A stretch of DNA of 64,000 nt, taken from positions 1 to 64,000 of the forward strand of contig CALJLN010000023.1 in the NCBI GenBank assembly GCA_937982565.1, written 5' to 3'. The notes beneath the pieces were generated by a model. It made no database searches and was not told the DNA's origin. It worked only from the letters and a program-made list of their open reading frames with translations. Below, in pieces: positions 50,571-60,217 of this stretch; the stretch's first letter is position 1; each line of letters begins with the position of its first letter. Source of the DNA: UBA2421 sp002343075. GTDB taxonomy: Bacteria; Planctomycetota; Phycisphaerae; Tepidisphaerales; Tepidisphaeraceae. The translations under genes and the position numbers were made by a program.

Positions 50571-51842
50571 TTATCGATTCTCCGTCTGATCATCCAGCAG
50601 CTTCGGTTCAAGCCCCTCAATCTCCGCCAACGATTTGCCAGCGATCCCCTGCAAATCGCCATACATTCCGGCGGTGGAATCGATGACGGCGTGTAACTGC
50701 GCTTCGCGCTTGGCCCACTGCTTCGATATAAACTTGCGTTCTCTATCAAGGTCGTCCCGCATCTCGGAAAATTTCTCGACGATCGCATTTACCCGCTGCC
50801 GAAATCGCGGCCCGGTCAGGTAATGATACACCAGTTCCATTTTTGTCTGCTGCCCTTCGCCGGCCTGACGGGCGGCGGCCAGATCGAGCATTCCCTGCCT
50901 CAACGCCACCGCCACCGGAATGGCGCAGCGAGGCTCGATGACCCATACGCCGTCGATAAAATCAAACCCGTCGCAACCCTTCGGCACCACGGTCGAGACG
51001 ATTGCGCACAATTCGGCCTTTGCGGCGCGCTGATCGCCGCGCAATTTTGCCAGCCAGCCGTCGCTCCAGGCCTTGGTGCGCTTGGACTCCCATAGGATCG
51101 TGCCAGCCGACTGCCCGAGCGGGGAGAAAACCTGCTGCAGGACATCGCCGCCGAACTCTCCTTTTGGCACAGGTGCGATGGTGTCATGCGGGAAACGGGA
51201 CTTCAGAAGTGATTCTAATTGAAGCTCGAGCGCTTCGCCCTGTGTCTGCTGCGAACCCTGCTCGGCTTTGCGTCGCAGGTCCTCGATCTGCTTGGCCATC
51301 GAGGAGATGGTCTGTTCCTTTTCCAAGACCTTCAGGTGCAGTGAATCCTCGGCTTCCTTTTTCGCCTTGGCCCGCTCGGCGGCTAGCGATTCATCAATGC
51401 GCTTTTGAACCATCAAATCTGCCTCGCGCAGCTTATCATCCAGCGCGCGCTCCTTCTCGATTGCCGCTGCCTGCGCTTTCTGGGCTTCTGCGAGCTTGGC
51501 CTTGTTCTGGCTGAACTGCTCATTCAGTTCTGCGAGTTGCCTGGCCTTGGCCTCAAACTCGTCGGCCATCGACGCGCGTGCCTTTTTCAGTTCATCCGCG
51601 GCAATCCGCTCGCGCTCGCTCTTAACCTTTGCCGCCACGTTTGCCTCGAGTTCCCGCTGCGCCGTTTCGAGGGTTGCCTGCTGCTGCTTAATGGCCGCCT
51701 CGCGCTGCGCCATCTCCACTGTTTGGCGGGCGAGCTTTTCCTCGAATTGCCTGCGAGTTGATTCGACGATTGGCGCCGCCAGCGATTCATCCAATCGGAA
51801 CGCGTGCTGACATTTCGGACAGGTGATGTTGGGCTGGTTCAT
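50571..51842 (-). CDS. DUF2130 coiled-coil protein
   Basis: A 423-residue protein. The N-terminal zinc-finger-like CPKCQHAFRLDESL is followed by a long coiled coil (about 25-210, Ala/Glu/Lys/Gln-rich) and the DUF2130 domain (about 215-420: LLKSRFPHDTIAPVPKGEFGGDVLQQV, GTILWESKRTKAWSDGWLAKLRGDQRAAKAELCAIVSTV), whose conserved E-x-K pattern recalls a restriction-type nuclease fold. Role unknown. The start MNQPNITCPKC at 51842 begins at the zinc finger. Confidence 0.88.
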   Translation of the reverse strand: MNQPNITCPKCQHAFRLDESLAAPIVESTRRQFEEKLARQTVEMAQREAAIKQQQATLETAQRELEANVAAKVKSERERIAADELKKARASMADEFEAKARQLAELNEQFSQNKAKLAEAQKAQAAAIEKERALDDKLREADLMVQKRIDESLAAERAKAKKEAEDSLHLKVLEKEQTISSMAKQIEDLRRKAEQGSQQTQGEALELQLESLLKSRFPHDTIAPVPKGEFGGDVLQQVFSPLGQSAGTILWESKRTKAWSDGWLAKLRGDQRAAKAELCAIVSTVVPKGCDGFDFIDGVWVIEPRCAIPVAVALRQGMLDLAAARQAGEGQQTKMELVYHYLTGPRFRQRVNAIVEKFSEMRDDLDRERKFISKQWAKREAQLHAVIDSTAGMYGDLQGIAGKSLAEIEGLEPKLLDDQTENR

Positions 51843-51934
51843 TCTAACTGCGAGTCTGACAAAGCCGGGCAAGAATGGCAACGCCCGACTCCGCGCCAGC
51901 GCACTCACAGCCGCGTGGGCCTCGCAACGGTTCT

Positions 51935-51968
51935 GGTAAAAAACACCCCGCACCGAAGCGCGGGGTGT
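51935..51968 (-). terminator. Rho-independent terminator
   Basis: A 9-bp stem (ACACCCCGC/GCGGGGTGT, 51943-51951 with 51960-51968) around an 8-nt loop, followed on the minus strand by a T run. Ends the transcript of the gene at 52042-52275. Confidence 0.85.
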
Positions 51969-52041
51969 CAGGCTTGAGGATCGCACCGCAAAGTCGTCCG
52001 TTAAACTGACTCACGGTGCAACCACTTTGATGTCTCGCTTG

Positions 52042-52275
52042 TTACCGTCGCAGCACTTCCTGCTCCACTGCCAGACGTGCCCGCTCGGCATCCGATTCAG
52101 TACCGCGAATGGTGGCGGCGAGGTTCCCGCCGCGCATGAACGCGGCCAATTCTGCCTCGTCCACATTTTCGATTGACTCTTTCCCAACGAACGGCTCGAT
52201 GACTTCGCCGGTCGGGTCGGCCGACTCGTCGAAAGCCACAACATAAATCACCCAGACTTGAGCGGCTGCGTTCAT
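52042..52275 (-). CDS. Small acidic protein of unknown function
   Basis: A 77-residue protein (MNAAAQVWVIYVVAFDESAD ... GKESIENVDEAELAAFM ... AERARLAVEQEVL). AAGGAG lies five bases before the ATG and a strong terminator follows, which supports a real, separately transcribed gene. No family recognised. Confidence 0.7.
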   Translation of the reverse strand: MNAAAQVWVIYVVAFDESADPTGEVIEPFVGKESIENVDEAELAAFMRGGNLAATIRGTESDAERARLAVEQEVLRR

Positions 52276-52702
52276 GGAGACTCCTTACTCTTACTATCTA
52301 TACGGAGTGTCTCGTCCTAAGAACACTCTTGCACTTGGTTGCTTCAATACATATTCGGATAAACACGCCCGCCGGTTTCGACAAATCCGTGAAGCTTCGT
52401 AAAGCGTCCGACCTTAGCGTCCCGTAGCGGGCGTTATCTGCGTTACAGTCACCTCCGGCTGCACTTCTCACCTGATAACACAACACATTATACGCCGGTG
52501 GAGGCCTATAAGATCGATTCCGCCGAGATTACCCAAACCACCAGACTGCCGCCTCATGCAGGACACAGCTCCGCGCCCGGGTAGCGAGGTACTTATGCGC
52601 CATCGGTTTCAAACCGAAACAACCTGAACCGATTCCACTTTGCGGATATTGCCCGCATCCTGATAATAGCCAAGACCTTCGCTGCAGAGTTCGAGGTATA
52701 AA
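52276..52702. other. Intergenic stretch between divergent genes
   Basis: About 430 bp without a gene. It holds a small inverted repeat (TCGGTTT-CA-AACCGA near 52606-52620), another at 52421-52431 (CCCGTAGCGGG) and a widely spaced GTTATC/GATAAC pair (52434-52439 and 52472-52477). No riboswitch, tRNA or clear promoter seen. Confidence 0.45.
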
Positions 52703-53782
52703 TTGTTTGAAATGTTCTACAGATTCATCGCGCATTTGATGGCTTTCACCATCGCGCTTACCGCCGTGGCACAAACTGCTGCTGCGTGCCCGAAGTGCCG
52801 GGTGGCGACCGCCGATCTCGACGAGCAGTCAATCCTCGCCAGCCCCGATGCAGCAACGCAACCGGGCGACGCGACCGCACGCACAGGCGCGTTTCGCGGA
52901 TTTTCGTTTGCGATCGGCGTCGATGTTCCAACTGCTTACTACTACCGGGGTTATCTCCAGCAGGACCGCGGGCTGATTCTTCAGCCGTTCATGACTGCGA
53001 GCATGAACTTTCAACCGCGCGACGGGCTTTCCATCCAGCCTTATGTCGGCTGGACCAACACCTTTTTTGGAAATGACAACGCCGACCTGTCTGCCGCGCA
53101 TTCGGGAGGCATCGGGCGGGGGGTGCGCTCGCGCGTAACCGAAGTGCCCGGCGTGCCACCCTCAAATGAGCCGACTTTCGTCATCGATCTCGTCCCCACC
53201 GGCGGCGATGGGAGAGGCTGGTATGAATCCGATATCATGGTAGGCACGTCAATTTATTTCAAAGACCTATTCATCGACGTAAACTACCACGTTCACCTCT
53301 TCCCCGACGATGTTCACGACACCATGCAGGAAATCGGCGGGAAGATCAGCTACGACCTGGCGAGGCTTTGGGATCGCGACACCCCGGCGCTTAATCGCAC
53401 ATTTTCGCTACGGCCTGCCTTTACAATCTACACCGAACTGAGCGACGACAACGGCGGGGAAGAGACGTTTATGGAGCTTGCACTTGAACCGGCATGGCGA
53501 TTTGAGGCCTTCGGCCGGCGTGCGGCTATCACAACACCGATCGCCGTCAGCGGCAGCCCCGACGGCTACTACGTCGACACCAGCTTCAACGACGAAGATC
53601 TGGGATACTTCAGCGCTTCTGTGAAAGGCTCGATTTCGCTCCCCGCTCCCGACAACCTTGGTAAATGGTTTCTCAACGGATCGGTCACCTACATCCGCAT
53701 GCTCAATGAGGGCCTGGAACAATCCAACCGCGGCGACCGCGACGACTTTTATGCCTCCATCGGCATTGGCGTGTCGTTCTGA
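52703..53782 (+). CDS. Porin-like outer-membrane beta-barrel protein
   Basis: A 359-residue exported protein. Signal peptide MAFTIALTAVAQTAAA, then ACPKC at the mature end, then alternating strands: FAIGVDVPTAYYYRGYLQ, LILQPFMTASMNF, GTSIYFKDLFIDVNYHVHLF and a C-terminal ASIGIGVSF ending in Phe, typical of outer-membrane barrels. The early strand resembles TorF-type putative porins. GAGGT precedes a TTG at 52703 by five bases; the ATG at 52712 is the alternative. Confidence 0.75.
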   Translation: MFEMFYRFIAHLMAFTIALTAVAQTAAACPKCRVATADLDEQSILASPDAATQPGDATARTGAFRGFSFAIGVDVPTAYYYRGYLQQDRGLILQPFMTASMNFQPRDGLSIQPYVGWTNTFFGNDNADLSAAHSGGIGRGVRSRVTEVPGVPPSNEPTFVIDLVPTGGDGRGWYESDIMVGTSIYFKDLFIDVNYHVHLFPDDVHDTMQEIGGKISYDLARLWDRDTPALNRTFSLRPAFTIYTELSDDNGGEETFMELALEPAWRFEAFGRRAAITTPIAVSGSPDGYYVDTSFNDEDLGYFSASVKGSISLPAPDNLGKWFLNGSVTYIRMLNEGLEQSNRGDRDDFYASIGIGVSF

Positions 53783-53917
53783 CCGTCGCGCTTTGTGCCG
53801 CCAGCCCATCGTCATCGTAGATACGATTCTCGCCCACGCTTTCGCAAGTAGTCGCCCCGATACCCCGCGATGCAGCTTTGTCCGAGAGTGTGCCTGGTTC
53901 ATCAACCAGGAGTTGCA

Positions 53918-54334
53918 ATGACAAAGGCCGAGCGAAAAAATCTACCTGATCCGCACCACGCCTACGAGCGCGCCGACCCGAAGGCCGAATCGGGCATGGG
54001 CGATCTCGATCGTCACAACTCAACCCCGACCAATTCCCCCGACGGACATCAACACGCCAACGGCCACCGCCCGGGAGGCAAGCCGCCGACGCCGCCGGTC
54101 GATCCCGGCCAGGCTGGGGCAACTTTGCCCGAGGTCGCACCCATTGACGAAGTGGAAGCGGGCCCCGGCGTGCCTCCGGGCGGCCGATCCATCGACGGTC
54201 CGTTGAGTACCGAGCCGCCGCTCGATCACGATCTCCGGCCGACTGGTAACGCCATGCGGCATCGAAAGCGTCCCGCTTCGACTAAGGACGGGGCGAGCAA
54301 AGAAGCGGCGCACAAGCACGACGATAAAGTCTAG
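53918..54334 (+). CDS. Low-complexity hydrophilic protein
   Basis: A 138-residue protein, start supported by AGGAG. Rich in Pro, Gly, His, Asp and Lys (RPGGKPPTPPVDPGQAGATL; C-terminal KDGASKEAAHKHDDKV), no hydrophobic core, no signal peptide. It is probably disordered. It lies between the porin-like gene and the ICMT-like gene on the same strand. Function unknown. Confidence 0.6.
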   Translation: MTKAERKNLPDPHHAYERADPKAESGMGDLDRHNSTPTNSPDGHQHANGHRPGGKPPTPPVDPGQAGATLPEVAPIDEVEAGPGVPPGGRSIDGPLSTEPPLDHDLRPTGNAMRHRKRPASTKDGASKEAAHKHDDKV

Positions 54335-54441
54335 CGGCAATGTAAGCACTGCAACGCGAACACCGAATGGTCGCCGAAAGATGCGGCAAAGTCCGATGCA
54401 TCGGGCGTGATTTTGTCGAAGCAGTGCGTAAGATCGCGCTG

Positions 54442-55062
54442 ATGCCTTTAGATTGGCCCGCATTGATCATCGGCCTGCTGACCGGCGCCTATTGGGGCCG
54501 CGTCATCAAGCTCGTGTTTAAGACCAAGCGCACCACCGGAAAGGCCGGTAATTTCTGGCCCGCAGAGAGGCTTGGGCAAGTGTTGCGGGTGATATGGTAC
54601 CCCACGGTTATTGCATGGATTGTCTGGCCACTAATCAAAGCATGGACCGTACAAGAAAGCACGCTTACGCAGCCGCTTTATGAAAACTGGATCATTCGTT
54701 GTTCGGCGCTGGGAGTGGCATTGGTCGCATACTGGCTCACGCTAATCTGCTGGAGAAAGATGGGAACAAGCTGGCGGATGGGAATCGATCCGAACGAAAA
54801 GACGCAGTTGATTGTGACGGGTCCCTACGCATACGTGCGCCATCCGATTTACACGCTTCAAGCGGTGATCATGCTGGCAAGCCTCGCTGCGGTGCCTTCA
54901 ATTTTCATGGCGATCATCGCGGTGCTGCTCATCGCGCTGCTCTACTGGGAAGCCCGGCGGGAGGAGCAGTATCTTCTGCGCACCCACGGCCCGGTTTATG
55001 GCCGATACCTCAGCGCTGTCGGCCGCTTCATTCCCAAATCGGCGTCGCCCGCGCAGCTTTGA
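54442..55062 (+). CDS. Isoprenylcysteine-carboxyl-methyltransferase-like membrane protein
   Basis: A 206-residue protein with about five membrane helices. The C-terminal signature TGPYAYVRHPIYTLQAVIMLASLA ... YWEARREEQYLLRTHGPVYGRYLSAVGRF is that of the ICMT/PEMT methyltransferase superfamily, where RHP and EE contact S-adenosylmethionine. In bacteria the substrate is generally unknown; a lipid or small isoprenoid is likely. MPLDWPALIIG at 54442 is the first ATG before the helix. Confidence 0.85.
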   Translation: MPLDWPALIIGLLTGAYWGRVIKLVFKTKRTTGKAGNFWPAERLGQVLRVIWYPTVIAWIVWPLIKAWTVQESTLTQPLYENWIIRCSALGVALVAYWLTLICWRKMGTSWRMGIDPNEKTQLIVTGPYAYVRHPIYTLQAVIMLASLAAVPSIFMAIIAVLLIALLYWEARREEQYLLRTHGPVYGRYLSAVGRFIPKSASPAQL

Positions 55063-55080
55063 TGCAATAGAGGTAATGCG

Positions 55081-56364
55081 TTGAGATCATTCTCGCCCAA
55101 GCTCAACGTCTTTCAGCGGCTGATTCGACAATGGGAGCGATTGCACCCCTACAATGCCGCGCAGGCAATGCGGCTGGCATTCGATGCGCCGCCGGATTCG
55201 ATCGGCCGAGCGTGGCAACAATCGATCGTCGCCCTCGGGCTTGGTCGGGTAACGGTTGTTGAAGACCGCGTGCAGTCTGATTATGAGAGCCTGGCGGTTT
55301 CCAGTACCAATCTGGCTGATGTGGGTGATGAGACCCAGTTTGATACATTCCTGACCAATCATCTCAATACGCCGTTTTCCGACGCGGCGTTGCCTTACCA
55401 GCCGTTTTACTTTCGATCCGCTTCGGGAACTGTCATCGGTTTGGTGTATCGACATTGGGTGTGCGACAGTGTCTGCATTCGGGCGCTCATGCACGAATGG
55501 CTCAAGCGATTGTCAGCTACTGAGCAGCCTTCGCCGGGGCCGCTTCTGACGGCCCGGCACGGATATTGGCACCACTTCGGCCCTTCGGCAGCGGGCTGGC
55601 CGGTTTTTCCTGGTTTCCTGCAACAACTGACGCTCGCGGCGCGGCTGCGGCGCTGCCGCAGGGTACACGTCGGCCGCGGGGCTTCGATGCAGGTGCAGGT
55701 GACCAACTTGCGAGGCAGCGATGGCATCGTCGCGAGCATCCGTCAGGCATCGCGCCGCAGGGGGATTAAGGTCAACGATCTTTTTCTGGCCGCGCTGGCA
55801 CGCACCAGCGAGGCGCTGTCACCGCTTGAGCCAGCATCACGGCGAAGCGATCTGGCCCTGGGCACGATTGTCGACTTAAGGTCGCTGCAAGGGCGCCCGC
55901 CGGGCGATGCATGGGGGTTGTTTCTCGGGTTTACCAATACGATTGTTCGCTCGCGCATCCTCCGCGACGACGAACGCCTGCTGGCGACGATCGCGGCACA
56001 ATCAAAACTCGCCCGCAGCGGCAGGCAGGCGCAGGCAAGTCAGGTAAGAATGGCATTCGCACTGGCCGCGGGTGCTCTGCTCGACGACCGGAATGTGAAG
56101 GAACTCTACCGGAAGCGGATGCCGCTGGCGGGCGGGATCAGCAACGTCACCCTTCAACGGTCATGGGCGGCCGAAGCGCATCCGAAGCTCATCACCGAAT
56201 ACATGCGCTTCTCCCCGACCGGGCCATTTTTGCCGCTGGTGCTTACCCCCACCACGCTTGGCGATCGCCTTCACCTGGGCATCACCGTCCGTAGCCCGGC
56301 CGACCCCAGCACCGGCGAAACGATCGGCCGCCGGTTTCTGGATGATCTGCAGAAGCTTCTTTAG
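55081..56364 (+). CDS. HxxxD-type acyltransferase (condensation-domain-like)
   Basis: A 427-residue protein of the chloramphenicol-acetyltransferase/condensation fold. The catalytic HxxxD is HWVCD (about residue 124), with the family's helper segments VNDLFLAALART and LGTIVDLRSLQGRPPGDAWGLFLGFTNTI. Such enzymes link an acyl group to an alcohol or amine of a lipid or peptide. TTG start with GAGG nearby. It follows the ICMT-like gene by 18 bp, so the two probably work together on a lipid. Its end overlaps the convergent amidase gene by four bases. Confidence 0.75.
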   Translation: MRSFSPKLNVFQRLIRQWERLHPYNAAQAMRLAFDAPPDSIGRAWQQSIVALGLGRVTVVEDRVQSDYESLAVSSTNLADVGDETQFDTFLTNHLNTPFSDAALPYQPFYFRSASGTVIGLVYRHWVCDSVCIRALMHEWLKRLSATEQPSPGPLLTARHGYWHHFGPSAAGWPVFPGFLQQLTLAARLRRCRRVHVGRGASMQVQVTNLRGSDGIVASIRQASRRRGIKVNDLFLAALARTSEALSPLEPASRRSDLALGTIVDLRSLQGRPPGDAWGLFLGFTNTIVRSRILRDDERLLATIAAQSKLARSGRQAQASQVRMAFALAAGALLDDRNVKELYRKRMPLAGGISNVTLQRSWAAEAHPKLITEYMRFSPTGPFLPLVLTPTTLGDRLHLGITVRSPADPSTGETIGRRFLDDLQKLL

Positions 56365-57614
56365 TTGACATTCATGGTCGCCGGCACCGACGCCGGCCGG
56401 GTGGCAGCGGCGCGGGCTTGCTTCACGCGCTGCGGACGGATGGTGAGCGACCAATCCTGCGGCTGAACCTCAACAACATACCGCTGCGGGTGGTTGGCGT
56501 GCTTAAACATGTTGGAAAAATGGATTTCAAGGTCAATGGCCATCGTCGTACCAGGCTCACCGCGCGATGGGAGTGTAAACGTCGCGGTCAATTGTTTTGT
56601 TACCGGGTCAAAATCATGCGGTACAGGCTTGCCGTTAATATTGACGCGCACACTCGATTGCAGGATGCGCGTCCGATCCCTGCCCCACCAGTCGGGCAGG
56701 CGCTCATCAAGGGTGGTGGCCAATCGAACCTGGTTTCCGCCGACCGGGCTGAAGGCAACAGAGGGGGTGAGTTGCGTTGGTCGCCCGCCGTACGCCCATT
56801 CGCACAGACCTTCGTAGATTGCGTAGGCCTCGCGCAGATTATAGCCCGCATCGCGGAGCCGTTGTTCTTCTTCGTGCTGGGTGTAGAACGAGCATTCGAG
56901 CAGAATTCCGGGCACCTCGCACGCGCGAAGCACACCAAAGCCGCCGGGATACATGAGTTGGTCGCTGAGCAGGGGCGACGTCTTGCCGACATCGGTCCGC
57001 ATCGCGGCGCCAAGGCGGTGTGCTATGTACCTTGCGGCGTCCAGCCCAGTTTCGGCGTCATCCACCTGGCCGTGGTACCAGACGCTGGTGTAGTTGGCGA
57101 CGGGGTTGTTCACGGCGTTGTGATGAATGCTGATAAACAGGTCAGCCCCCACCCCGCCGTCGGGGCGGATGGCCGAATTGGCGATGTCGGCGCGTTCTTT
57201 CAGGCCGAGATACATATCGCGATCGCGAGTCAGGATGACATTCGCACCGGCGTCTTTGAGTAACCGATGTAACAATAGCCCGACGCGGAGATTGATGTCG
57301 TCTTCGCGAACGCCGGTGGGGCCGCGTTTGTAGGTGGGGTCTTTCTCGACACTGTTGCCGTCGCTCATGCCGTGACCGGGGTCGAGGACGATGGTAACAC
57401 CCTTCAAAAACTTCTCCGCCGGATGGCGCGGGATGATGATCGCCGGATAGCTCCCAATCCAATCGGGCCGGGTGTCGATCAGCTTCATTGCAGCTTCAAG
57501 CGACATTGGCTCTTCTGTCGGCCGGGTGGTGACCGCGCGCTTCGGCCCGCAGCCGACGAGACAAACCGCGGCGCAAACAAGGGCCGCAGAGAGATAGTGT
57601 GAGGTTTGTTTCAT
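56361..57614 (-). CDS. N-Acetylmuramoyl-L-alanine amidase lipoprotein
   Basis: A 417-residue exported enzyme that cleaves the stem peptide from peptidoglycan. Lipobox CLVGC (Cys about 22). Amidase_3 domain about 70-275: VTIVLDPGHGMSDG (zinc His), EDDINLRVGLLLHRLL (zinc Glu), DLFISIHHNAVNNP (zinc His) and GILLECSFYTQHEEEQ (catalytic Glu). The C-terminal 140 residues form a beta-rich extra domain and an Arg/Ala tail. Its activity implies that this lineage has a peptidoglycan wall. Confidence 0.93.
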   Translation of the reverse strand: MKQTSHYLSAALVCAAVCLVGCGPKRAVTTRPTEEPMSLEAAMKLIDTRPDWIGSYPAIIIPRHPAEKFLKGVTIVLDPGHGMSDGNSVEKDPTYKRGPTGVREDDINLRVGLLLHRLLKDAGANVILTRDRDMYLGLKERADIANSAIRPDGGVGADLFISIHHNAVNNPVANYTSVWYHGQVDDAETGLDAARYIAHRLGAAMRTDVGKTSPLLSDQLMYPGGFGVLRACEVPGILLECSFYTQHEEEQRLRDAGYNLREAYAIYEGLCEWAYGGRPTQLTPSVAFSPVGGNQVRLATTLDERLPDWWGRDRTRILQSSVRVNINGKPVPHDFDPVTKQLTATFTLPSRGEPGTTMAIDLEIHFSNMFKHANHPQRYVVEVQPQDWSLTIRPQRVKQARAAATRPASVPATMNVN

Positions 57615-57691
57615 TTCTACTCGCGTTCGAAATTCTGTGCGCTTTTGTGTGCTTCGCGGTTCAATCCGTTAAGGGACAGTCCAAGACTGAG

Positions 57692-58609
57692 TTAGACAAT
57701 CTCCGGCACTTCCACCCACGCCCCGCTCTCTTCGATCGACTGGTTTCCCTTTTCCATCACCGCGATGTTTTCAACGATGTCGCGAAGTGATACCGGGGCT
57801 TCCCCGCCTTCAAAAAACCTGACCATTCCTTCAACGAGCCGGGTGTAAACGGGGGCAAAATCGACCACAAACTGCTGCACCGCCTGCTCGCCGTGAACGG
57901 TTGCGCCGAAGCTCCATGTGCCTTTTCGTTCGAGACGCATGCGGACATACCGGCCATCGCGATACTCGTAATCGACCAGATGCCGGTCTTGGGATCTCAC
58001 CGCGCTCACACGCGCCACCCCCGGCCCCTGCCCGCTGGCCTTGAAGACGGCATCGACCATCTCGATGCTGTGACAGCCGTAGTGCCAGAGGTCGGGCATC
58101 ATGTCGAGGGTTTCCCCGGCACCGTAGGCATCGATTGCGACGATTTTGCCGAGCTTGATGAAATCGAGCTTGGGAATCTCAGTGACAAATCGCAGGGAGC
58201 TGGCTGAGTAAGCCCGCGCCTTGCTCTTACGGGCGGCGGCGAGGATCGACTTCGCCTGCTCTAAACTGCAGGTCATGGGCTTATCGATGTAGGTCGGCAG
58301 CCCGCGTTCCAGCGCAGGCAGGGCCAGGTCTTTGTGCTTGTTGCCGTTGACCGCCAGCACGAGTACGCCGTCAACGCTCGAAAGCATTTTATCAAGGTCG
58401 CTGGCGCGGGTGACGCCCATCGCAAGTGTGTCGGCCGACCACTTCTCGATGTCGGCCGGATTGGGCCAGTCGTGCTTACCGTCGGTCCAGAATTGCGTCA
58501 CCCGGCACGTCGTGCTGCCGGATTCGTTCAGCGCCTTGATACGTTTTGTGAACTCCGAGAGGTGAGAGGAATCGATCCCGATACAGCCCAGACGAATTTC
58601 GTCCGCCAT
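57692..58609 (-). CDS. Gfo/Idh/MocA-family oxidoreductase
   Basis: A 305-residue NAD(P)-dependent oxidoreductase: IRLGCIGIDSSHLSEF at the N-terminus, LPTYIDKPMTCSLEQAK with the catalytic Lys (EKP in the classic form, here DKP), and a C-terminal beta-sheet domain (GTWSFGATVHGEQAVQQFVVDF). The family acts on sugars and inositols. The Rossmann glycine pattern is weaker than usual (GIDSSH). Substrate unknown. Confidence 0.85.
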   Translation of the reverse strand: MADEIRLGCIGIDSSHLSEFTKRIKALNESGSTTCRVTQFWTDGKHDWPNPADIEKWSADTLAMGVTRASDLDKMLSSVDGVLVLAVNGNKHKDLALPALERGLPTYIDKPMTCSLEQAKSILAAARKSKARAYSASSLRFVTEIPKLDFIKLGKIVAIDAYGAGETLDMMPDLWHYGCHSIEMVDAVFKASGQGPGVARVSAVRSQDRHLVDYEYRDGRYVRMRLERKGTWSFGATVHGEQAVQQFVVDFAPVYTRLVEGMVRFFEGGEAPVSLRDIVENIAVMEKGNQSIEESGAWVEVPEIV

Positions 58610-58690
58610 CAAACACGCATCCTTTACAAGTTAAGCTTATAGAATTTTACGAAGCGGCGCGCGAATGACAATTGCACGAGCGATGCGAGA

Positions 58691-59326
58691 TCAATCTAAC
58701 TTTTGGCGGCGAATGACAAAGCGGTCTTCTGTGATCTTGCCATCGCGGCTGAACACCAGCGTGAGTGTGATCTGGGTCTCACCGCGCCAATCCCAAAACG
58801 CCGGATTGGAAGCGTCGTAAACGGTGTAGCTCGGCGGATCGTAAAAGTATGGCTCGTCGTACGGCCCTGAGTACCGCCCGCGGGCCGAACCGGTGCGATA
58901 GCGAGACCGGGTATACCAGTCATCCCGGTAATACCCCCCGCTGGAGACGCCAAATCCGAAAGAGACCGCGCCCCGATCAGGCTGCAACTGCGGGCGCGTC
59001 GGCGGGAGGATGAGCTTGATAAAACTCCCAGCCGCGATGGTCTGTCCAAGCACCGGGTGGCTCGACCCTTGCTCGCTGACGACCGTACTTTTCGTCGCCA
59101 CCAACTCGACAGCGGTGCTGCCTGAATTGTATATGAACATCACCAGCCTGCCTTCGACAGCGCGCAGGCGATACTCCGCCGCGTCGGTGGTGAAAGCAAG
59201 CTCTTCCTTTCCCTGCACAGTCCCGGCAACGTCGGGCGGGTCAACAATCGCAAAACCGTAGCGTGTGCAGCCACCGGCTACTGTCGCAAGCAGGAGAGAG
59301 ACTGTCAGGCGATGAAACAGATGCAT
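58691..59326 (-). CDS. Lipoprotein of unknown function
   Basis: A 211-residue exported protein with lipobox VAGGC (Cys about 20), an immunoglobulin-like beta domain (about 45-120: LRAVEGRLVMFIYNSGSTAVELVATKSTVVSEQG) and a Tyr/Arg/Gly-rich linker (YYRDDWYTRSRYRTGSARG) before two last strands. No family recognised. It is nine bases downstream of the TVP38-like gene and may be co-transcribed with it. Confidence 0.7.
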   Translation of the reverse strand: MHLFHRLTVSLLLATVAGGCTRYGFAIVDPPDVAGTVQGKEELAFTTDAAEYRLRAVEGRLVMFIYNSGSTAVELVATKSTVVSEQGSSHPVLGQTIAAGSFIKLILPPTRPQLQPDRGAVSFGFGVSSGGYYRDDWYTRSRYRTGSARGRYSGPYDEPYFYDPPSYTVYDASNPAFWDWRGETQITLTLVFSRDGKITEDRFVIRRQKLD

Positions 59327-59335
59327 CGTACAAGC

Positions 59336-60091
59336 TCAAGACTGTTCGACGGGGGCGAGGTTAGCCGAATTGGCCAGAGAGCGATGGACGGCATCTTGAG
59401 CGATCTTGCCAATAATCGCGATCACGATCACCGCCGAGATGATGCCGAGCCAGAATAGCCACTGGCTATCGGCTAGTTTGAATTCATCGGCTCCGACATG
59501 AGCACCCACCCAGACGACGATCGCAGTCCGAGGCGCCATGCCGAGCAGCGTGGCAAGCAGATAAGGCACGAACCGCGTCTTCGCAGTTGACAGCACAAGG
59601 TTGGATATCGCAAAAGGCGAATTGGGGGGAAATCGAAGCAGTGTCACGATCCAGAGCGTTTTCCAGAAACCGCCCTTGAGCAACGCTTCGTAAACAGCGC
59701 GCCACTTCGGGTTCTCATTGAGCAGTGTCACCACCCGCTCGCCGGCAGCCTTTCGGCCGACGGCATAAGCAAGTAGTGCGGCAAGGACGATCCCTGACAT
59801 CGCCGCGAGCAAACCAGGCCAGAAGCCGAATGCCCACCCGCCGAGCAGGGAATAGACATAGGTTGGCAGGAGATTCAGCCCCCCGAGGGGGACAAACGCC
59901 GCCGCGAAAATGATCGGGCCGATGCCAGCGTGGCCGCGCAGCCACTGGCTTACCGGCTGGATGTAGTAAAGCAGGAGAACACTGCCCAGCGGCGGAACGA
60001 CCGACGCCATCACCGCCAGCGGCCCGGCGGGGCCGAGTCGGCGCAAAAAGTCCTTGATCGTACGGGCCGACGGCGCGGTCTGGCTGGACAT
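59336..60091 (-). CDS. TVP38/TMEM64-family membrane protein (DedA fold)
   Basis: A 251-residue protein with about six membrane segments and the SNARE-associated (VTT) domain: FAAAFVPLGGLNLLPTYVYSLLGGWAFGFWPGLLAAMSGIVLAALLAYAVGR, followed by LRFPPNSPFAISNLVLS and LLGMAPRTAIVVWVGAHVG. Relatives act as lipid scramblases or carrier-lipid recyclers. The start MSSQTAPSART at 60091 is preferred because the upstream extension is not membrane-like. Confidence 0.9.
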   Translation of the reverse strand: MSSQTAPSARTIKDFLRRLGPAGPLAVMASVVPPLGSVLLLYYIQPVSQWLRGHAGIGPIIFAAAFVPLGGLNLLPTYVYSLLGGWAFGFWPGLLAAMSGIVLAALLAYAVGRKAAGERVVTLLNENPKWRAVYEALLKGGFWKTLWIVTLLRFPPNSPFAISNLVLSTAKTRFVPYLLATLLGMAPRTAIVVWVGAHVGADEFKLADSQWLFWLGIISAVIVIAIIGKIAQDAVHRSLANSANLAPVEQS

Positions 60092-60217
60092 TTCTTTGGT
60101 TGATTCCACTACGCGAGGAGTATAGGCCCACCGAGCGTAAATCGCACTCGCTTCCGCTTCGGGCAGATTTTGCGTACACACTTGAATATTGGATCAAGCT
60201 TGTGAAGGTGCGGAACG

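Noticed and set aside
52434..52477. GTTATC/GATAAC inverted pair resembling attC boxes
   Set aside because: The boxes are in the wrong order for attC (AAC must precede GTT) and no L stem lies between them.
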